DNA of 53,197 bases from Halanaerobium saccharolyticum (GCF_003053565.1 NZ_QAXS01000023.1:1-53197), one strand, 5' to 3'; counted from the first letter of the stretch, positions 8,455 through 18,284 are shown. Program-made: numbers and translations. The notes: generated by a model not told the origin, from the sequence alone.

Positions 8455-10845
8455 TTGAGTAAATCCGACATGACGGTAATCAAGCGGGACGAGAGAGAAG
8501 TAGCTTATAGTCGGGATAAGATCACCAAGGCAATTTACAGGGCAATGGTCGAATCTGGAGAAGATGCGACCGAAGATGACGCGGAACAGGTTGCTCTGGA
8601 TGTAGAATCAGATCTAATTACTGAGTTCTATAATCAGGATCAGGTACCTAAAGTAGAGGAAATTCAGGATTTAGTGGAAGAAAAATTAATGAAGGCTGCC
8701 TATGTGACAACAGCTAAGTCATATATTTTATACAGAAATAAAAGACAGCAGTCAAGATTATCCAGAAAGAGGGAAAAAGAAAATCCTCTTTTAACCAACG
8801 AATTTTTGAGTAAATACAAACACCAGCCCAATCCTTTTCCGACAGAACTGGGAGAATTTATTTATTATAGAACATATTCACGCTGGTTAGAAGAAGAGCA
8901 GCGTCGAGAATACTGGTGGGAAACAGTAAAAAGAGCAGTGGAATATAACTGCTCACTGGCTCAGACTACAAAAAAAGAGGCAGAAAAACTTTATGATAAT
9001 GTGTATAATTTAAGAAACTTTTTGGCCGGACGTACACTCTGGACTGCTTCTACAGAGTCATCCAAAAAATATGGAATGAGTAATTATAACTGTTCCTTTA
9101 CAGTTATCGACAGTTTTAAAGCCTACCAGGATTTATTTTATCTGCTGATGATCGGTAGTGGAGTTGGTTTCCGCGTACTGCCGCGTGATGTAGAGCAGCT
9201 GCCAAAGATTAGAACCGATATCGAAGTTATTCATAAATATTATGAGCCGGTAGATAGAGAGGAAAGAAGGGAATATACTGACTTTGACTTTGATGAAGAT
9301 GATGTAGTAACAATTAATGTTGGAGATTCCAAAGAAGGCTGGATTCAGTCACTGGAATACTACTTTAAATTCTTAGTTGACCATGCTTATCGTCCTCTAA
9401 AGAGAATTATCTTTAATTATGATTCTGTGCGTCCAAAAGGTGAAAAACTCAAGACTTTTGGTGGTACAGCTTCCGGACATCAGAGTTTAAAGCGGATGTT
9501 TACTAAAATCGATAAATTATTAAAAGAAAAGCCGGACCGCGATTTAGATGATATTAATCGGGTTAAGTTAAAGCCAATTGATGCTATGGATTTAGCCAAT
9601 ATTGTTGCCGAAAATGTTGTTTCTGGTGGAGTTAGACGCTCATCTCAGATCTGTCTCTTCAGTGCAGATGACAAAGAAATTGCTCAGGCAAAGAGCAACT
9701 TATATGTCAAAGAAGATGATGAGTGGGTAATTAATAAGGAAATTTCTCACCGCCAGATGAGTAATAACAGTATTTTCTATGAAGGCAAACCTACCAAAGA
9801 ACAGTTAAAGTGGCATGTTAAGCAGATGCGCTTTAGTGGTGAGCCTGGCTTTATCAATGCTGTAGAGGGCAGCCGACGCCGTGAAAACTTTAAAGGTGTT
9901 AACCCCTGTGCTGAAATTCTGCTGGACTCCAGAGGTGTCTGTAACTTAACTTCCTTAAATGTAATGGCTTTTGTTGATGAAGAAGGTAATATTGATAAAG
10001 AGTCCATGTTTGAAGCTCAGAAGCTCTCTGCCAGAGCAGGTTACAGAATGGCTTTAATTGAATTTGAGTTACCTGAGTGGGATCAGATCAATAAGCGAGA
10101 TAGACTGATTGGAACTTCCCTGACCGGCTGGCAGGATATGAAAAATGCTGCTGATTTAAATGAAGCTCAGGAAGCAGAACTCTTAGAAGAACTGCGTGAG
10201 GTAGCTCATCAGGCAGCCAGAGAAATTGCCAAAGAAGTAGGAGATAATGAGCCTAAATTGATTACAACTGTAAAACCTGAGGGAACTCAGACTCAGATGC
10301 CTACAGTATCAAGTGGTCTTCATTATTCTCACAGTGCCCACTATGTACGCCGGGTAAGAATTTCTGCTTCTGATCCACTGGCTAGAGTCTGTGAAGAATT
10401 GGACTACCCAATCCATCCAGAAGTTGGTCAGGACCCAGATGATCCAGAGACTTTAGTTGTAGAATTCCCTGTCAAAGCTCCAGAAGGAGAAGTCAAGGGA
10501 GATGTTGATGCAATAACTCAACTGGAAACCTATAAGATGTTTATGGAAAATTATGTTGATCATAATGCTTCAATTACCGTTCATGTTCGCGATGATGAGT
10601 GGGAAGATGTAGAAGAATGGCTCTGGGAAAACTGGAACAGCGTAGTAGGTATTTCCTTTATTTCCTATAATGACAACTTCTATGATCTGATGCCTTATGA
10701 GGAAATCACAGAAGAAGAATACAATCAGCGGGTGGAAGAGATGGAAAGATTTAATCCTTCCTTAGTTTCTAAGTACGAAACAGAGTATTTAGAAAGAGAA
10801 CTCGATGAATCTTCCTGTGAAAGTGGAGCCTGTCCTGTAAGATAA
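8455..10845 (+). CDS. nrdJ: Adenosylcobalamin-dependent ribonucleoside-triphosphate reductase (class II)
   Basis: Makes deoxyribonucleotides using B12 radical chemistry without oxygen. The protein is 796 aa, starting at TTG behind AAGGAGG. Residues ~5-95 form an ATP-cone (VIKRDEREVAYSRDKITKAI), the allosteric activity domain. The barrel carries the redox cysteine Cys213 (YNCSF), the GSGVGFRVLP loop, the thiyl-radical cysteine Cys485 with Glu487 in NPCAE, and the redox partner Cys496 in GVCNLTSLN. The C-terminus carries the swinging thiol pair Cys788 and Cys793 (CESGACPVR). The long SFISYNDNFYDLMPYEEI tail segment is typical of monomeric RTPR-like enzymes. It is very acidic, as in halophiles. 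It stands alone, with a terminator at 10910; no NrdR box was seen. Confidence 0.93.
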   Translation: MSKSDMTVIKRDEREVAYSRDKITKAIYRAMVESGEDATEDDAEQVALDVESDLITEFYNQDQVPKVEEIQDLVEEKLMKAAYVTTAKSYILYRNKRQQSRLSRKREKENPLLTNEFLSKYKHQPNPFPTELGEFIYYRTYSRWLEEEQRREYWWETVKRAVEYNCSLAQTTKKEAEKLYDNVYNLRNFLAGRTLWTASTESSKKYGMSNYNCSFTVIDSFKAYQDLFYLLMIGSGVGFRVLPRDVEQLPKIRTDIEVIHKYYEPVDREERREYTDFDFDEDDVVTINVGDSKEGWIQSLEYYFKFLVDHAYRPLKRIIFNYDSVRPKGEKLKTFGGTASGHQSLKRMFTKIDKLLKEKPDRDLDDINRVKLKPIDAMDLANIVAENVVSGGVRRSSQICLFSADDKEIAQAKSNLYVKEDDEWVINKEISHRQMSNNSIFYEGKPTKEQLKWHVKQMRFSGEPGFINAVEGSRRRENFKGVNPCAEILLDSRGVCNLTSLNVMAFVDEEGNIDKESMFEAQKLSARAGYRMALIEFELPEWDQINKRDRLIGTSLTGWQDMKNAADLNEAQEAELLEELREVAHQAAREIAKEVGDNEPKLITTVKPEGTQTQMPTVSSGLHYSHSAHYVRRVRISASDPLARVCEELDYPIHPEVGQDPDDPETLVVEFPVKAPEGEVKGDVDAITQLETYKMFMENYVDHNASITVHVRDDEWEDVEEWLWENWNSVVGISFISYNDNFYDLMPYEEITEEEYNQRVEEMERFNPSLVSKYETEYLERELDESSCESGACPVR

Positions 10846-10909
10846 TGTGCAGGCACCGTGTACCACCCGATTTATGTAGAATAATGTCGAAAAAATAATT
10901 AAAGAAGAG

Positions 10910-10953
10910 CACCCTTACTGAGATTGATTTCACTGTCAGTAAGGGTGTTTTTT
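10910..10953 (+). terminator. Intrinsic terminator after nrdJ
   Basis: Perfect 12-bp stem CACCCTTACTGA (10910-10921) with TCAGTAAGGGTG (10936-10947), then six Ts. Confidence 0.9.
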
Positions 10954-11003
10954 AATGTTAAGGAAATTTTGTTCTATTATTTTATTAGTTACTGCTTTTG
11001 TGA

Positions 11004-11031
11004 TAGAATATTTAAATAGTGAGATATTCTA
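11004..11031. promoter_or_regulatory. Candidate operator upstream of the MATE exporter
   Basis: Perfect 8-bp inverted repeat TAGAATAT (11004-11011) and ATATTCTA (11024-11031) with a 12-bp spacer, about 85 bp before the MATE start. A MarR- or TetR-type repressor site is plausible, but no such regulator is encoded next to it. Confidence 0.35.
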
Positions 11032-11116
11032 ATAGAGATAAAAATTTTATATAAAGCCAAAGATGATGGACGTAATCTGACAAAGATAAATTAATTTGTT
11101 CTAATGGAGGGTTAAG

Positions 11117-12421
11117 ATGGCACTCAAATCAAAATCAAGTCGAATGGGAGAAGAACCAATAGTAAAATTACTGTTTAAACTATCTGCGCCTGCTATAATA
11201 GGTATGATTATTCAGGCAATGTATAATATAGTAGATAGTATCTATGTAGGGCGTTTGAGTACAGATGCTCTGTCGGCGCTATCAATTTCTTTTCCGGTAC
11301 AGATGTTTTTAATTGCGATTGGAGTTGGAACAGGTGTTGGCACAAGTTCGCTGATTTCCAGACTTTTAGGACAGGGAAATAAAAAGCGGGCAAATAATGT
11401 GGCAGAACATGTCTTTTTTATTGCTATAATTTATGGGATATTTGGTGGACTGCTCGGAATATTTTTCTCTGAAAACATCATTAGATTATTTACTGATGAT
11501 CCGGTCTTAATAGATTTAGGTTATCAATATATAAATATAATTTTAACTGGATCGATTGCAATTTTTATTCCGGCTACTTTTAATTATATTTTGCGGGGAG
11601 AAGGTAATACTTTTGTACCAATGCTGACAATGATCATTGGGGCAGTTTTAAATATGATTATTGACCCCTTTTTAATTTTTGGTCTGGGGCCTTTTCCACA
11701 ACTTGGAGTAGCAGGGGCTGCCTATGCAACTGTATTTTCACGTTTTATTGGCGGTATTTTTATTGTTTTTGTTTTATTCAGTGATAAAAATGAGTTAACC
11801 TTAAAATTAGAGGATTTTGAATTTGATTTTCAAATTATCAAAGAAATCTATAATGTAGGTATTCCAGCGATGGCCAATCGGCTGCTTTTTAGTGTCGCAG
11901 TTGTATTTATTAATTTGATCTTAGGAGCTTTTTCTTCGACTGCAATAGCTGTTATGGGTTTAATTTTTAGGATGCAGTCTTTCTTTTTAATGATGGTTTT
12001 TGGTTTAACTCAGGGATATCTGCCCATAGTTGGCTATAATTATGGACATAATAATCCAGAACGGATGAAGAAAACAATTTTAATTGGTAGTGCAGCTGCC
12101 TTAAGTTTTGGGATAATTGGTTTTATAGTCTTTCAGCTGTTTCCTGGGGTGATCATTAGATTATTTAATAGTGATCCTAAGCTATTGAATATAGGAGTTG
12201 GAGCTCTAAAAAGAGTGAGTTTATCTTACTTCTTTATGGTTTTAAATATTATTGGAGTGGCGACTTTTCAGGCTGTGGGTAAGGGAATGCCCAGTTTTGC
12301 TATTACATTTTTAAGACAGGCGATATTTTTAGTTCCTGGAATGTATCTATTGGGAGAATTTTTGGCCTGGATGCTGTCTGGTTTTCATTTCCAATTGCAG
12401 AAACAGTATCTTTTGTGTTAA
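11117..12421 (+). CDS. MATE family efflux transporter, C-terminus frameshifted
   Basis: Multidrug/Na+ antiporter of the MATE family, with about 12 hydrophobic helices in two similar halves. The start (EEPIVKLLFKLSAPAIIGMIIQAMYNIVDSIYVGRL) is the usual first repeat; only its short motifs SAPAIIG and YNIVDSIYVG are needed for the call. The second half shows MGLIFRMQSFFLMMVFGLTQG and GYNYGH. The last 23 residues (from AWMLSGF) are unlike the family. One extra T in the run at 12359-12363 would restore GLDAVWFSFPIAE and a normal end at 12483, giving 455 aa. So this is either a sequencing error or a true frameshift that replaces the last helix. GGAGGG precedes the ATG. Confidence 0.85.
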   Translation: MALKSKSSRMGEEPIVKLLFKLSAPAIIGMIIQAMYNIVDSIYVGRLSTDALSALSISFPVQMFLIAIGVGTGVGTSSLISRLLGQGNKKRANNVAEHVFFIAIIYGIFGGLLGIFFSENIIRLFTDDPVLIDLGYQYINIILTGSIAIFIPATFNYILRGEGNTFVPMLTMIIGAVLNMIIDPFLIFGLGPFPQLGVAGAAYATVFSRFIGGIFIVFVLFSDKNELTLKLEDFEFDFQIIKEIYNVGIPAMANRLLFSVAVVFINLILGAFSSTAIAVMGLIFRMQSFFLMMVFGLTQGYLPIVGYNYGHNNPERMKKTILIGSAAALSFGIIGFIVFQLFPGVIIRLFNSDPKLLNIGVGALKRVSLSYFFMVLNIIGVATFQAVGKGMPSFAITFLRQAIFLVPGMYLLGEFLAWMLSGFHFQLQKQYLLC

Positions 12422-12545
12422 TGACCTTCTGGCTAATATCTACAATGAAAAAATCAATGTCCAGAATGAGAAAAACAGCTTAAATATATAGGCTGAGGGA
12501 TAATAAGATAAGGGCCCTAATTTTAGGGTATACAAGGAGGAAAAA

Positions 12546-13465
12546 ATGTCTACAGCAATTGAGATTAGAAACATTAATAAAAGTTATGGTAATTTACAGG
12601 CTTTGGCTGATATAAATTTAGATATTCAAAAAGGTGAGTTTTTTGGTTTGTTGGGTCCTAATGGAGCTGGCAAGAGTACTTTAATTGGGATTTTGGGGGG
12701 CTTAGTGCATAAGGATTCAGGAACAGTTACAGTTTTAGGTAAGGATATTATCGATGATTATAGAGAGACAAAAAATCTTTAGGGATTGTCCCCCAGGAAA
12801 TAACCTTTGATCCATATTTTACTGTTAGGGAAACACTTGAGATACATTCAGGTTATTTTGGAATTAAGGATAATAGTGATAAAATTGATGAGCTGCTCAA
12901 CGCTTTAAGCCTGACTGATAAGGCAGAAATAGGTCCCAGACAGTTATCAGGTGGAATGAAGAGAAGACTTTTGATTGCCAAGGCTTTAGTTCATGATCCA
13001 GAAATAATTGTTTTAGATGAGCCAACTGCTGGAGTTGATGTTGAGTTGAGAAATAGTCTCTGGGAATATGTAATTAAACTAAATGAAGAAGGGAAAACTA
13101 TTATTTTAACTACTCATTATTTGGAAGAAGCAGAGGCTCTCTGTGATCGGATTGCAATTATGAATAAAGGTAAAATAGTCAAAGTGGACAGCAAGGAAAG
13201 TTTAATCAATTCTATAGACAAAAAGATCATTAAAATTAAATTTGCTGATCCCGCTCATGGCCTGGAAGAAGAGTTAGTAGAAATTGATTTTGAATTAGAT
13301 GATGATCAGCGACAGATTGAAATTGAAACTGCCAAACGAGATTTAGATAAAATTCTTAAAAAGATTAATGATTTAAATTTAGAAATTGTTGATATTGATA
13401 TTGAAAGTGCAAAACTGGAAGATGTCTTTATTAAGTTAACTAATTTAGGAGGTGATGACAATTAA
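12546..13465 (+). pseudogene. ABC transporter ATP-binding protein, interrupted by a one-base shift
   Basis: ATPase of a DrrA/CcmA-type exporter. Frame one (12546-12782) holds Walker A GPNGAGKST; the second part contains the Q-loop VPQE, signature LSGGMKRR, Walker B IIVLDEPTAG and the H-loop THYLEEA. The frame breaks at the A-run 12770-12775. One more A would read RETKKSLGIVPQE and give a 306-aa protein. The break follows codons A-AAA-AAT, a possible -1 slippery site. No stop other than this one interrupts the gene and all catalytic motifs survive, which favours sequencing error or recoding over decay. AAGGAGG lies before the ATG. The permease gene overlaps its 3' end. Confidence 0.85.
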
Positions 13466-14222
13466 TTCTATCACTTTTTTAAGTTTGGTTCGACGCGAAG
13501 TGGCGCGGTTTACTAAAGTTGCTATTCAGACAATCTTTGCTCCTTTAATTTCAACCGGTCTTTATTTAATAATATTTTCTTATTCTTTTCAAAATAGGGA
13601 GGTTACAGGTTATGGAGTTCCCTATATCAGTTTTATTGTACCGGGATTGATAATGATGAGTTTGATCCAGAATTCATTTGCCAATACATCATCTTCTTTG
13701 ATTGGTGCCAAATATAATGGGATTATTATCGACTTTTTGCTGGCCCCTTTTTCCTATATTGAATTAAGCCTGGGCTTTATGATTGGCGGCATGGTGAGAG
13801 GGCTTTTAGTAGGAACTGTCACTTATCTAGTTTCAATTTATTTTTATGGGGGTGCAATTGCTCATCCACTGTTGGCGCTGTTTTTTGCTGTTCTGGTTTC
13901 TTCGATATTTTCCCTTTTTGGAATCATTGCCGGTTTATGGGCAGAAAAATTTGATCATGTTTCAATTTTTTCCAATTTCTTTATTACACCGTTGACTTTT
14001 TTAAGTGGTGTTTTTTATTCTGTTAAAGGACTGCCCGGAATCTGGAGTGAAGTTTCGTTATTTAACCCGGTATTTTATATGGTAGATGCAGTTCGCTTTG
14101 CTTTTATTGGTCAGTCGGATATTTCACCTTATTTTTCCGCTTTAATTATCAGCAGTCTGGCTGTTGTTTTGCTTGTAGTAGTAACTTATTTATTTAAAAT
14201 TGGGTATAAGGTTAAGAGTTAA
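13455..14222 (+). CDS. ABC-2 type exporter permease
   Basis: Membrane partner of the preceding ATPase, with six predicted helices. The hallmark of ABC-2 permeases is visible near the C-terminus: LTFLSGVFYSVKGLPGIW followed by LFNPVFYMVDAVRFAFIG. This fits DrrB/NodJ-like exporters of drugs, lipids or polysaccharides; the substrate is unknown. It overlaps the ATPase end by 11 bp, implying translational coupling. The start is ambiguous: ATG 13455 lies inside the ribosome site AGGAGGTGA, so initiation may really occur at ATT 13461, which has ideal spacing. Confidence 0.82.
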   Translation: MTINSITFLSLVRREVARFTKVAIQTIFAPLISTGLYLIIFSYSFQNREVTGYGVPYISFIVPGLIMMSLIQNSFANTSSSLIGAKYNGIIIDFLLAPFSYIELSLGFMIGGMVRGLLVGTVTYLVSIYFYGGAIAHPLLALFFAVLVSSIFSLFGIIAGLWAEKFDHVSIFSNFFITPLTFLSGVFYSVKGLPGIWSEVSLFNPVFYMVDAVRFAFIGQSDISPYFSALIISSLAVVLLVVVTYLFKIGYKVKS

Positions 14223-14281
14223 ATTTACACCCAATTTATTTATAAAAATTAACATAATCAATTTAAATGGAGGTTAAATTT

Positions 14282-15052
14282 ATGTCCTGGATGGGAAAAA
14301 TTCTTGGAGGAACAGTTGGCTGGTCTTTTGGTGGGCCTTTAGGGGCGGTAATTGGAGCAGCTATTGGTAATCATTTTGATCAAAATAGTGATGCCGCTGG
14401 TAATCAGCAGGCATACAGACAGCAGAACAATTTAAATCAACAGGAAGAAAAGCAGACAATCTTTTTTACCAGTGTCTTCTCGATGCTGGCAAAATTTGCT
14501 CAGGCAGATGGGACAGTCAGTAGAGCTGAAATCAAAACAATCGACCGTTTTATTAAAAATGAACTCAAGCTGCAGGGTGAAGCCCGCAAACTGGCAATTA
14601 GAGTTTTTGATGAAGCAAAAAAGAAAAATAATTCTTTTGAAGAATATGCTCAGCAGTTTTATGATAATTTTAAAAATGAACAGACTTTAGTTCTGGGAAT
14701 GTTTGATCTGTTGATGAAAATAGCAGTTGCAGACAATGATTTTCATCATAAAGAAGAGCAATATATTAAAAAGGCAAAAAATATTTTTAGGATAAATGAT
14801 AGTCAATATGAAAGTATTAGATCTCAGTATGTAGATACATCTGATTTAGAGAAATATTATAAGATTTTAGAATGTTCACCTGAGGCAGATTTTAAAGAAG
14901 TTAAACGCCAATATCGCAAAAAGGCAAAGGATTTTCATCCTGATAATGTAATTGGTAAAGGACTGCCGGAGGAATTTGTGGATTTTGCTGAACAGGAATT
15001 CAAAAAAATTAATGATGCTTACGAGAAAATAAAAGAAGAAAAGGGTGCTTAA
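14282..15052 (+). CDS. TerB/DjlA-like protein with C-terminal J domain
   Basis: A 256-aa co-chaperone-like protein. Residues ~5-30 are a glycine-rich hydrophobic stretch (GGTVGWSFGGPLGAVIGAAI), resembling a glycine-zipper membrane segment. Residues ~55-170 form a TerB-like helical domain (FSMLAKFAQADGTVSRAEI; LLMKIAVADNDFHHKEEQYI). The C-terminus is a J domain with the HPD motif in KDFHPDNV, able to stimulate DnaK. This order matches DjlA. The start is taken at ATG 14282, which has GGAGG at good spacing; an in-frame ATG at 14267 overlaps that site. It lies between an exporter and a dehydrogenase with no functional link evident. Confidence 0.85.
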   Translation: MSWMGKILGGTVGWSFGGPLGAVIGAAIGNHFDQNSDAAGNQQAYRQQNNLNQQEEKQTIFFTSVFSMLAKFAQADGTVSRAEIKTIDRFIKNELKLQGEARKLAIRVFDEAKKKNNSFEEYAQQFYDNFKNEQTLVLGMFDLLMKIAVADNDFHHKEEQYIKKAKNIFRINDSQYESIRSQYVDTSDLEKYYKILECSPEADFKEVKRQYRKKAKDFHPDNVIGKGLPEEFVDFAEQEFKKINDAYEKIKEEKGA

Positions 15053-15079
15053 ATTTAGATGGAAAATGGGGGTTAAAAA

Positions 15080-16033
15080 ATGAAAATTGTGATGATCGAG
15101 CCCATTAATATTTCGATGATGAAGATTGAAGAATACCGGCAGAAATTTGAAGCAGAGGGACATCAATTGATTGCTTATTCCAATCGTGCAGAAGATGAGG
15201 CAGAAATGATAAAAAGGGCAGAGCTTGCTGATATATTAATTATTGCTAATCAGCCGCTTTCTGGGAAAGTAATTAATTCATGTCCAAATTTAAAGATGAT
15301 TTCAGTTGCTTTTACAGGTTTTGATCATATTGCAATGAAGGCCTGTCAGGAAAATGATATTTTAGTTTCCAATTCTTCTGGTTATGCCAATCAGGCTGTA
15401 TCTGAGCTGGCTTTTGGTTTGATTATTGATTTAATGCGGAAGATTAATGATTCAGATCAGGCAGTCAGAGCTGGAAAAACCAGAGAAGGACTGATTGGTA
15501 ATGAGCTGGCTGGTAAAAAATTTGGTATAATTGGTTTTGGTTCAATCGGTCAGAAGACTGCCCGGATTGCAGACGCTTTTGGCTGTAATATTTTAGTTGA
15601 TGATCATAAAAAACATCAATTAGGGGAGGAACTGGGAGTAGAATATCTTTCGATTGTCGAGCTGATGCAGAAAAGTGATATAGTAAGTCTGCATGTACCT
15701 CTTAAAGATTCGACTGTGGACTTAATTGGGGCAGAGGAGATTGCTCAAATGAAAAAGAGTGCCATATTAATCAATACAGCTCGAGGTCCAGTAGTTAATA
15801 GTGAGGCACTGGCCGCTGCTTTAAATAAGGAAGAAATTGCGGGGGCAGGTATTGATGTCTTTGAGATGGAGCCGCCGATTCCTGAAGACCATCCACTTTT
15901 AAATGCCAAAAACACTATCTTAACTCCTCATACCGCCTTTGCCACAGAAGAGGCATTTTTGAAAAGAGCTGAGATAGTATTTACAAATATAGAAAAATGG
16001 CTGGCTGGTAAGCCGCAAAATGTGGTAAGTTAA
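15080..16033 (+). CDS. D-isomer 2-hydroxyacid dehydrogenase
   Basis: NAD(P)-dependent oxidoreductase of the D-2-hydroxyacid dehydrogenase family (317 aa), related to phosphoglycerate, glyoxylate/hydroxypyruvate and D-lactate dehydrogenases. The Rossmann turn GFGSIG sits near residue 155. The catalytic set is visible: Arg in NTARGPVVN, Glu in GIDVFEMEPP and His in LTPHTAF. The substrate is unknown; the short length without an ACT domain argues against serine-biosynthetic SerA. It lies in a run of sugar-acid genes (alcohol dehydrogenase, lactonase), so a glyoxylate or keto-acid reductase role is plausible. GGGGG precedes the ATG. Confidence 0.85.
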   Translation: MKIVMIEPINISMMKIEEYRQKFEAEGHQLIAYSNRAEDEAEMIKRAELADILIIANQPLSGKVINSCPNLKMISVAFTGFDHIAMKACQENDILVSNSSGYANQAVSELAFGLIIDLMRKINDSDQAVRAGKTREGLIGNELAGKKFGIIGFGSIGQKTARIADAFGCNILVDDHKKHQLGEELGVEYLSIVELMQKSDIVSLHVPLKDSTVDLIGAEEIAQMKKSAILINTARGPVVNSEALAAALNKEEIAGAGIDVFEMEPPIPEDHPLLNAKNTILTPHTAFATEEAFLKRAEIVFTNIEKWLAGKPQNVVS

Positions 16034-16096
16034 AATAGTTTTAGATGCTAAAATGTTTTTTGACTTAAATATTTTCTGAAAGGTGGTATCTCTAAG

Positions 16097-17380
16097 ATGG
16101 ATTTAAAAGAAAAGGCAGAAGAAATTCTTTATGATTTTAAAGGAGATGAATATGCTTTAGGTGTTGGAATTCTGGATGAGATAGGAGAATATGCTAAAGA
16201 GTATGGGGATAATGCTTTATTAATCTCCAATGATACCTATCTTGAAACTGCTGTCAGAGATATTCAAAAGTCCCTTAAGAAAAACAGGGTAAAAACAGCT
16301 GGGAATCGGGTGCTGCCGGGTGCAGATCCAAATGCTCCTCGGGAAGATGTCTATCGTCTAGCAGGATATATCCATACTTTTAATCCTGACTGCATAATAG
16401 TCATTGGAGGAGGAAGCACAATTGATGCAGTTAAAGCTGCAGATGTGGTGGCTTCTCTCGGTCATTACAGTCCTCATATAGACAGCTATTTTGGCACGGG
16501 TTTGGTAACAGAAGCTTTAGAGCACAGCAGAGAACATTTAACTCCAACCATTGCTGTGCAGACTGCAGCGAGTTCTGGTGCTCATCTGACAAAATATTCT
16601 AATGTAACAGATGTAGTAGGCGGGCAGAAAAAATTAATTGTAGATGATGCTGTGATTCCCACAAAATCTGTTTTTGACTATGAGTTAACAAAGACAATGC
16701 CTTTAGATGTCACTCTTGATGGTGCTTTTGATGGTATATCACACTGTCTTGAAGTTTTTTATGGTATTGCCGCTGAAAATTATGATTTAGAAAAAGAAAT
16801 TGCTTCTACAGCAATTGAGCTGATAGTTAAAAACACACCTAAGGTGGTTAATGACTTACAAAATACAGAAGCCCGAGAAGCTTTAGGCTTAGCAACCGAT
16901 TTGGGAGCTTATTCGATTATGGTAGGTGGTACTAATGGTGGTCATTTAACCAGTTTTTCTTTAGTAGATGCAAGCAGTCACGGTCGGGCCTGTGGGATAA
17001 TGAATATTTACTATACTGTCTTTTTTGCTCCGGCAATTGAAGACCAGCTTAGAGTAATCGGCAATATTTTTAAGAGAAATGGTTATATAGAAGAGAATAT
17101 TGATAAGCTGGAAGGCCGAAAATTAGGAGAAGCAGTTGCTCGTGGAATTATCAGTTTTGCAGAAGAAATTGATTTTCCAACCACTTTATCAGAACTAGAT
17201 GGATTTACTGATCAGCATATCGAAAGAGCCTTAAAAGCTGCTAAAGATCCGCAGCTGGAGATGAAATTAAAGAATATGCCGATTCCACTGGATGCCTCAC
17301 TGGTAGATGAATATATGGCTCCAATATTAGAGGCTGCAAAAACTGGAGATTTAAGCTTGATCAAAAATATGGAAGAATAA
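16097..17380 (+). CDS. Iron-containing alcohol dehydrogenase
   Basis: Metal-dependent NAD(P) alcohol dehydrogenase (427 aa). The dinucleotide-binding signature GGGSTIDAVKAADVV is near residue 103. The metal-binding residues lie in TLDGAFDGISHCLE, GGTNGGHLTSFSL and SSHGRACGIMN. It is somewhat longer than butanol or 1,3-propanediol dehydrogenases, and the GTGLVTEAL region is unusual, so the substrate is open. An AAAGGTGG site precedes the ATG. The SMP-30 lactonase follows after a few bases and is likely cotranscribed, which hints at oxidation of a sugar or polyol followed by lactone hydrolysis. Confidence 0.85.
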   Translation: MDLKEKAEEILYDFKGDEYALGVGILDEIGEYAKEYGDNALLISNDTYLETAVRDIQKSLKKNRVKTAGNRVLPGADPNAPREDVYRLAGYIHTFNPDCIIVIGGGSTIDAVKAADVVASLGHYSPHIDSYFGTGLVTEALEHSREHLTPTIAVQTAASSGAHLTKYSNVTDVVGGQKKLIVDDAVIPTKSVFDYELTKTMPLDVTLDGAFDGISHCLEVFYGIAAENYDLEKEIASTAIELIVKNTPKVVNDLQNTEAREALGLATDLGAYSIMVGGTNGGHLTSFSLVDASSHGRACGIMNIYYTVFFAPAIEDQLRVIGNIFKRNGYIEENIDKLEGRKLGEAVARGIISFAEEIDFPTTLSELDGFTDQHIERALKAAKDPQLEMKLKNMPIPLDASLVDEYMAPILEAAKTGDLSLIKNMEE

Positions 17381-17396
17381 AAGGTGGTTGATTTTG

Positions 17397-18284
17397 ATGA
17401 AAACAATTAATGAAAAACTTGAGCTTGTCTTGGATGCTAAGGCTCAAATTGCAGAAGGACCTTTTTGGGACCAAGAAAAACAGTTTTTATACTGGGTCGA
17501 TATTTTGGGAAAGACAATTAATCTCTATAATCCAGCAGCAGCTAAAAATGAGCTTATTCAGCTTGATAAAATGATAGGAGCCCTGATACCAGCAGAAAAC
17601 GGGAAACTGCTGGCTGCTCTAGAAGATGGTCTCTATCTAATTGATGCCAAAACTTCGGAGCAGGAATTTTTAGTCAATCCAGAATCAAATAACGATCAAA
17701 CAAGATTTAATGATGGTAAGTGTGACCGCAGAGGTAGATTTTGGGTGGGAACTATGGATCTGGAAGAAAAAAGGGAACTCGGGACTTTGTACTGTCTGGA
17801 TCAGGAATTAAATTTAGTGGAAAAGATTAAAAATGTTAAAATTTCTAATGGTCTGGCCTGGAGTCTTGATAATAAGACAATGTATTATATAGACTCACCA
17901 ACTAAAGAAGTTTTGGCTTTTGATTATGATCTGGAAACTGCTGAGATTACAAATAAAAGAGTAATCATTTCTTTTGCAGAAGCTGAAGGAGTGCCGGATG
18001 GAATGACTATTGATGCAGAAGGCAAGCTCTGGATAGCACACTTTGGTGGGGGACAGGTATCAAGATGGAATCCAAACAGCGGAGAGAAGATAGATTCTGT
18101 TCAGCTTCCAGTTTCTAATGTTACTTCCTGTGCTTTTGGCGGTAAAAATCTGGATGAACTATATATCACAACTGCCAGTGTTGGTTTAAGTGAAGAAGAA
18201 AAAGAAGCGCAGCCACTTGCTGGAGGAATTTTTAGATATCAGGCTGGAGTTAAAGGCTTAGCTGGGGTTAAGTTTGAAGTTTAA
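17397..18284 (+). CDS. SMP-30/gluconolactonase/LRE family lactonase
   Basis: Six-bladed beta-propeller lactonase (about 295 aa), hydrolysing sugar lactones such as glucono-1,5-lactone. The metal-site residues appear in order: Glu in AEGPFWDQEKQFLYWVDI, Asn in RFNDGKCDRRGRFWVGTMD, the SNGLAWS segment, and Asp in VPDGMTIDAEGKLWIA. The start is set at ATG 17397, nine bases after AAGGTGG. Upstream in-frame TTG codons at 17388 sit too close to that site. It closely follows the iron alcohol dehydrogenase. Gluconate produced here could be phosphorylated by the FGGY kinase at 19278. Confidence 0.85.
   Translation: MKTINEKLELVLDAKAQIAEGPFWDQEKQFLYWVDILGKTINLYNPAAAKNELIQLDKMIGALIPAENGKLLAALEDGLYLIDAKTSEQEFLVNPESNNDQTRFNDGKCDRRGRFWVGTMDLEEKRELGTLYCLDQELNLVEKIKNVKISNGLAWSLDNKTMYYIDSPTKEVLAFDYDLETAEITNKRVIISFAEAEGVPDGMTIDAEGKLWIAHFGGGQVSRWNPNSGEKIDSVQLPVSNVTSCAFGGKNLDELYITTASVGLSEEEKEAQPLAGGIFRYQAGVKGLAGVKFEV

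Noticed and set aside
14876-15166. 96-aa minus-strand open frame across the J-domain gene end
   Set aside because: Antisense to two real genes; low-complexity Phe/Leu-rich product from AT-rich DNA.
15080-16033. Assignment as SerA
   Set aside because: The protein is short, lacks an ACT or intervening domain, and has no serine-biosynthesis neighbours; only the family call is safe.
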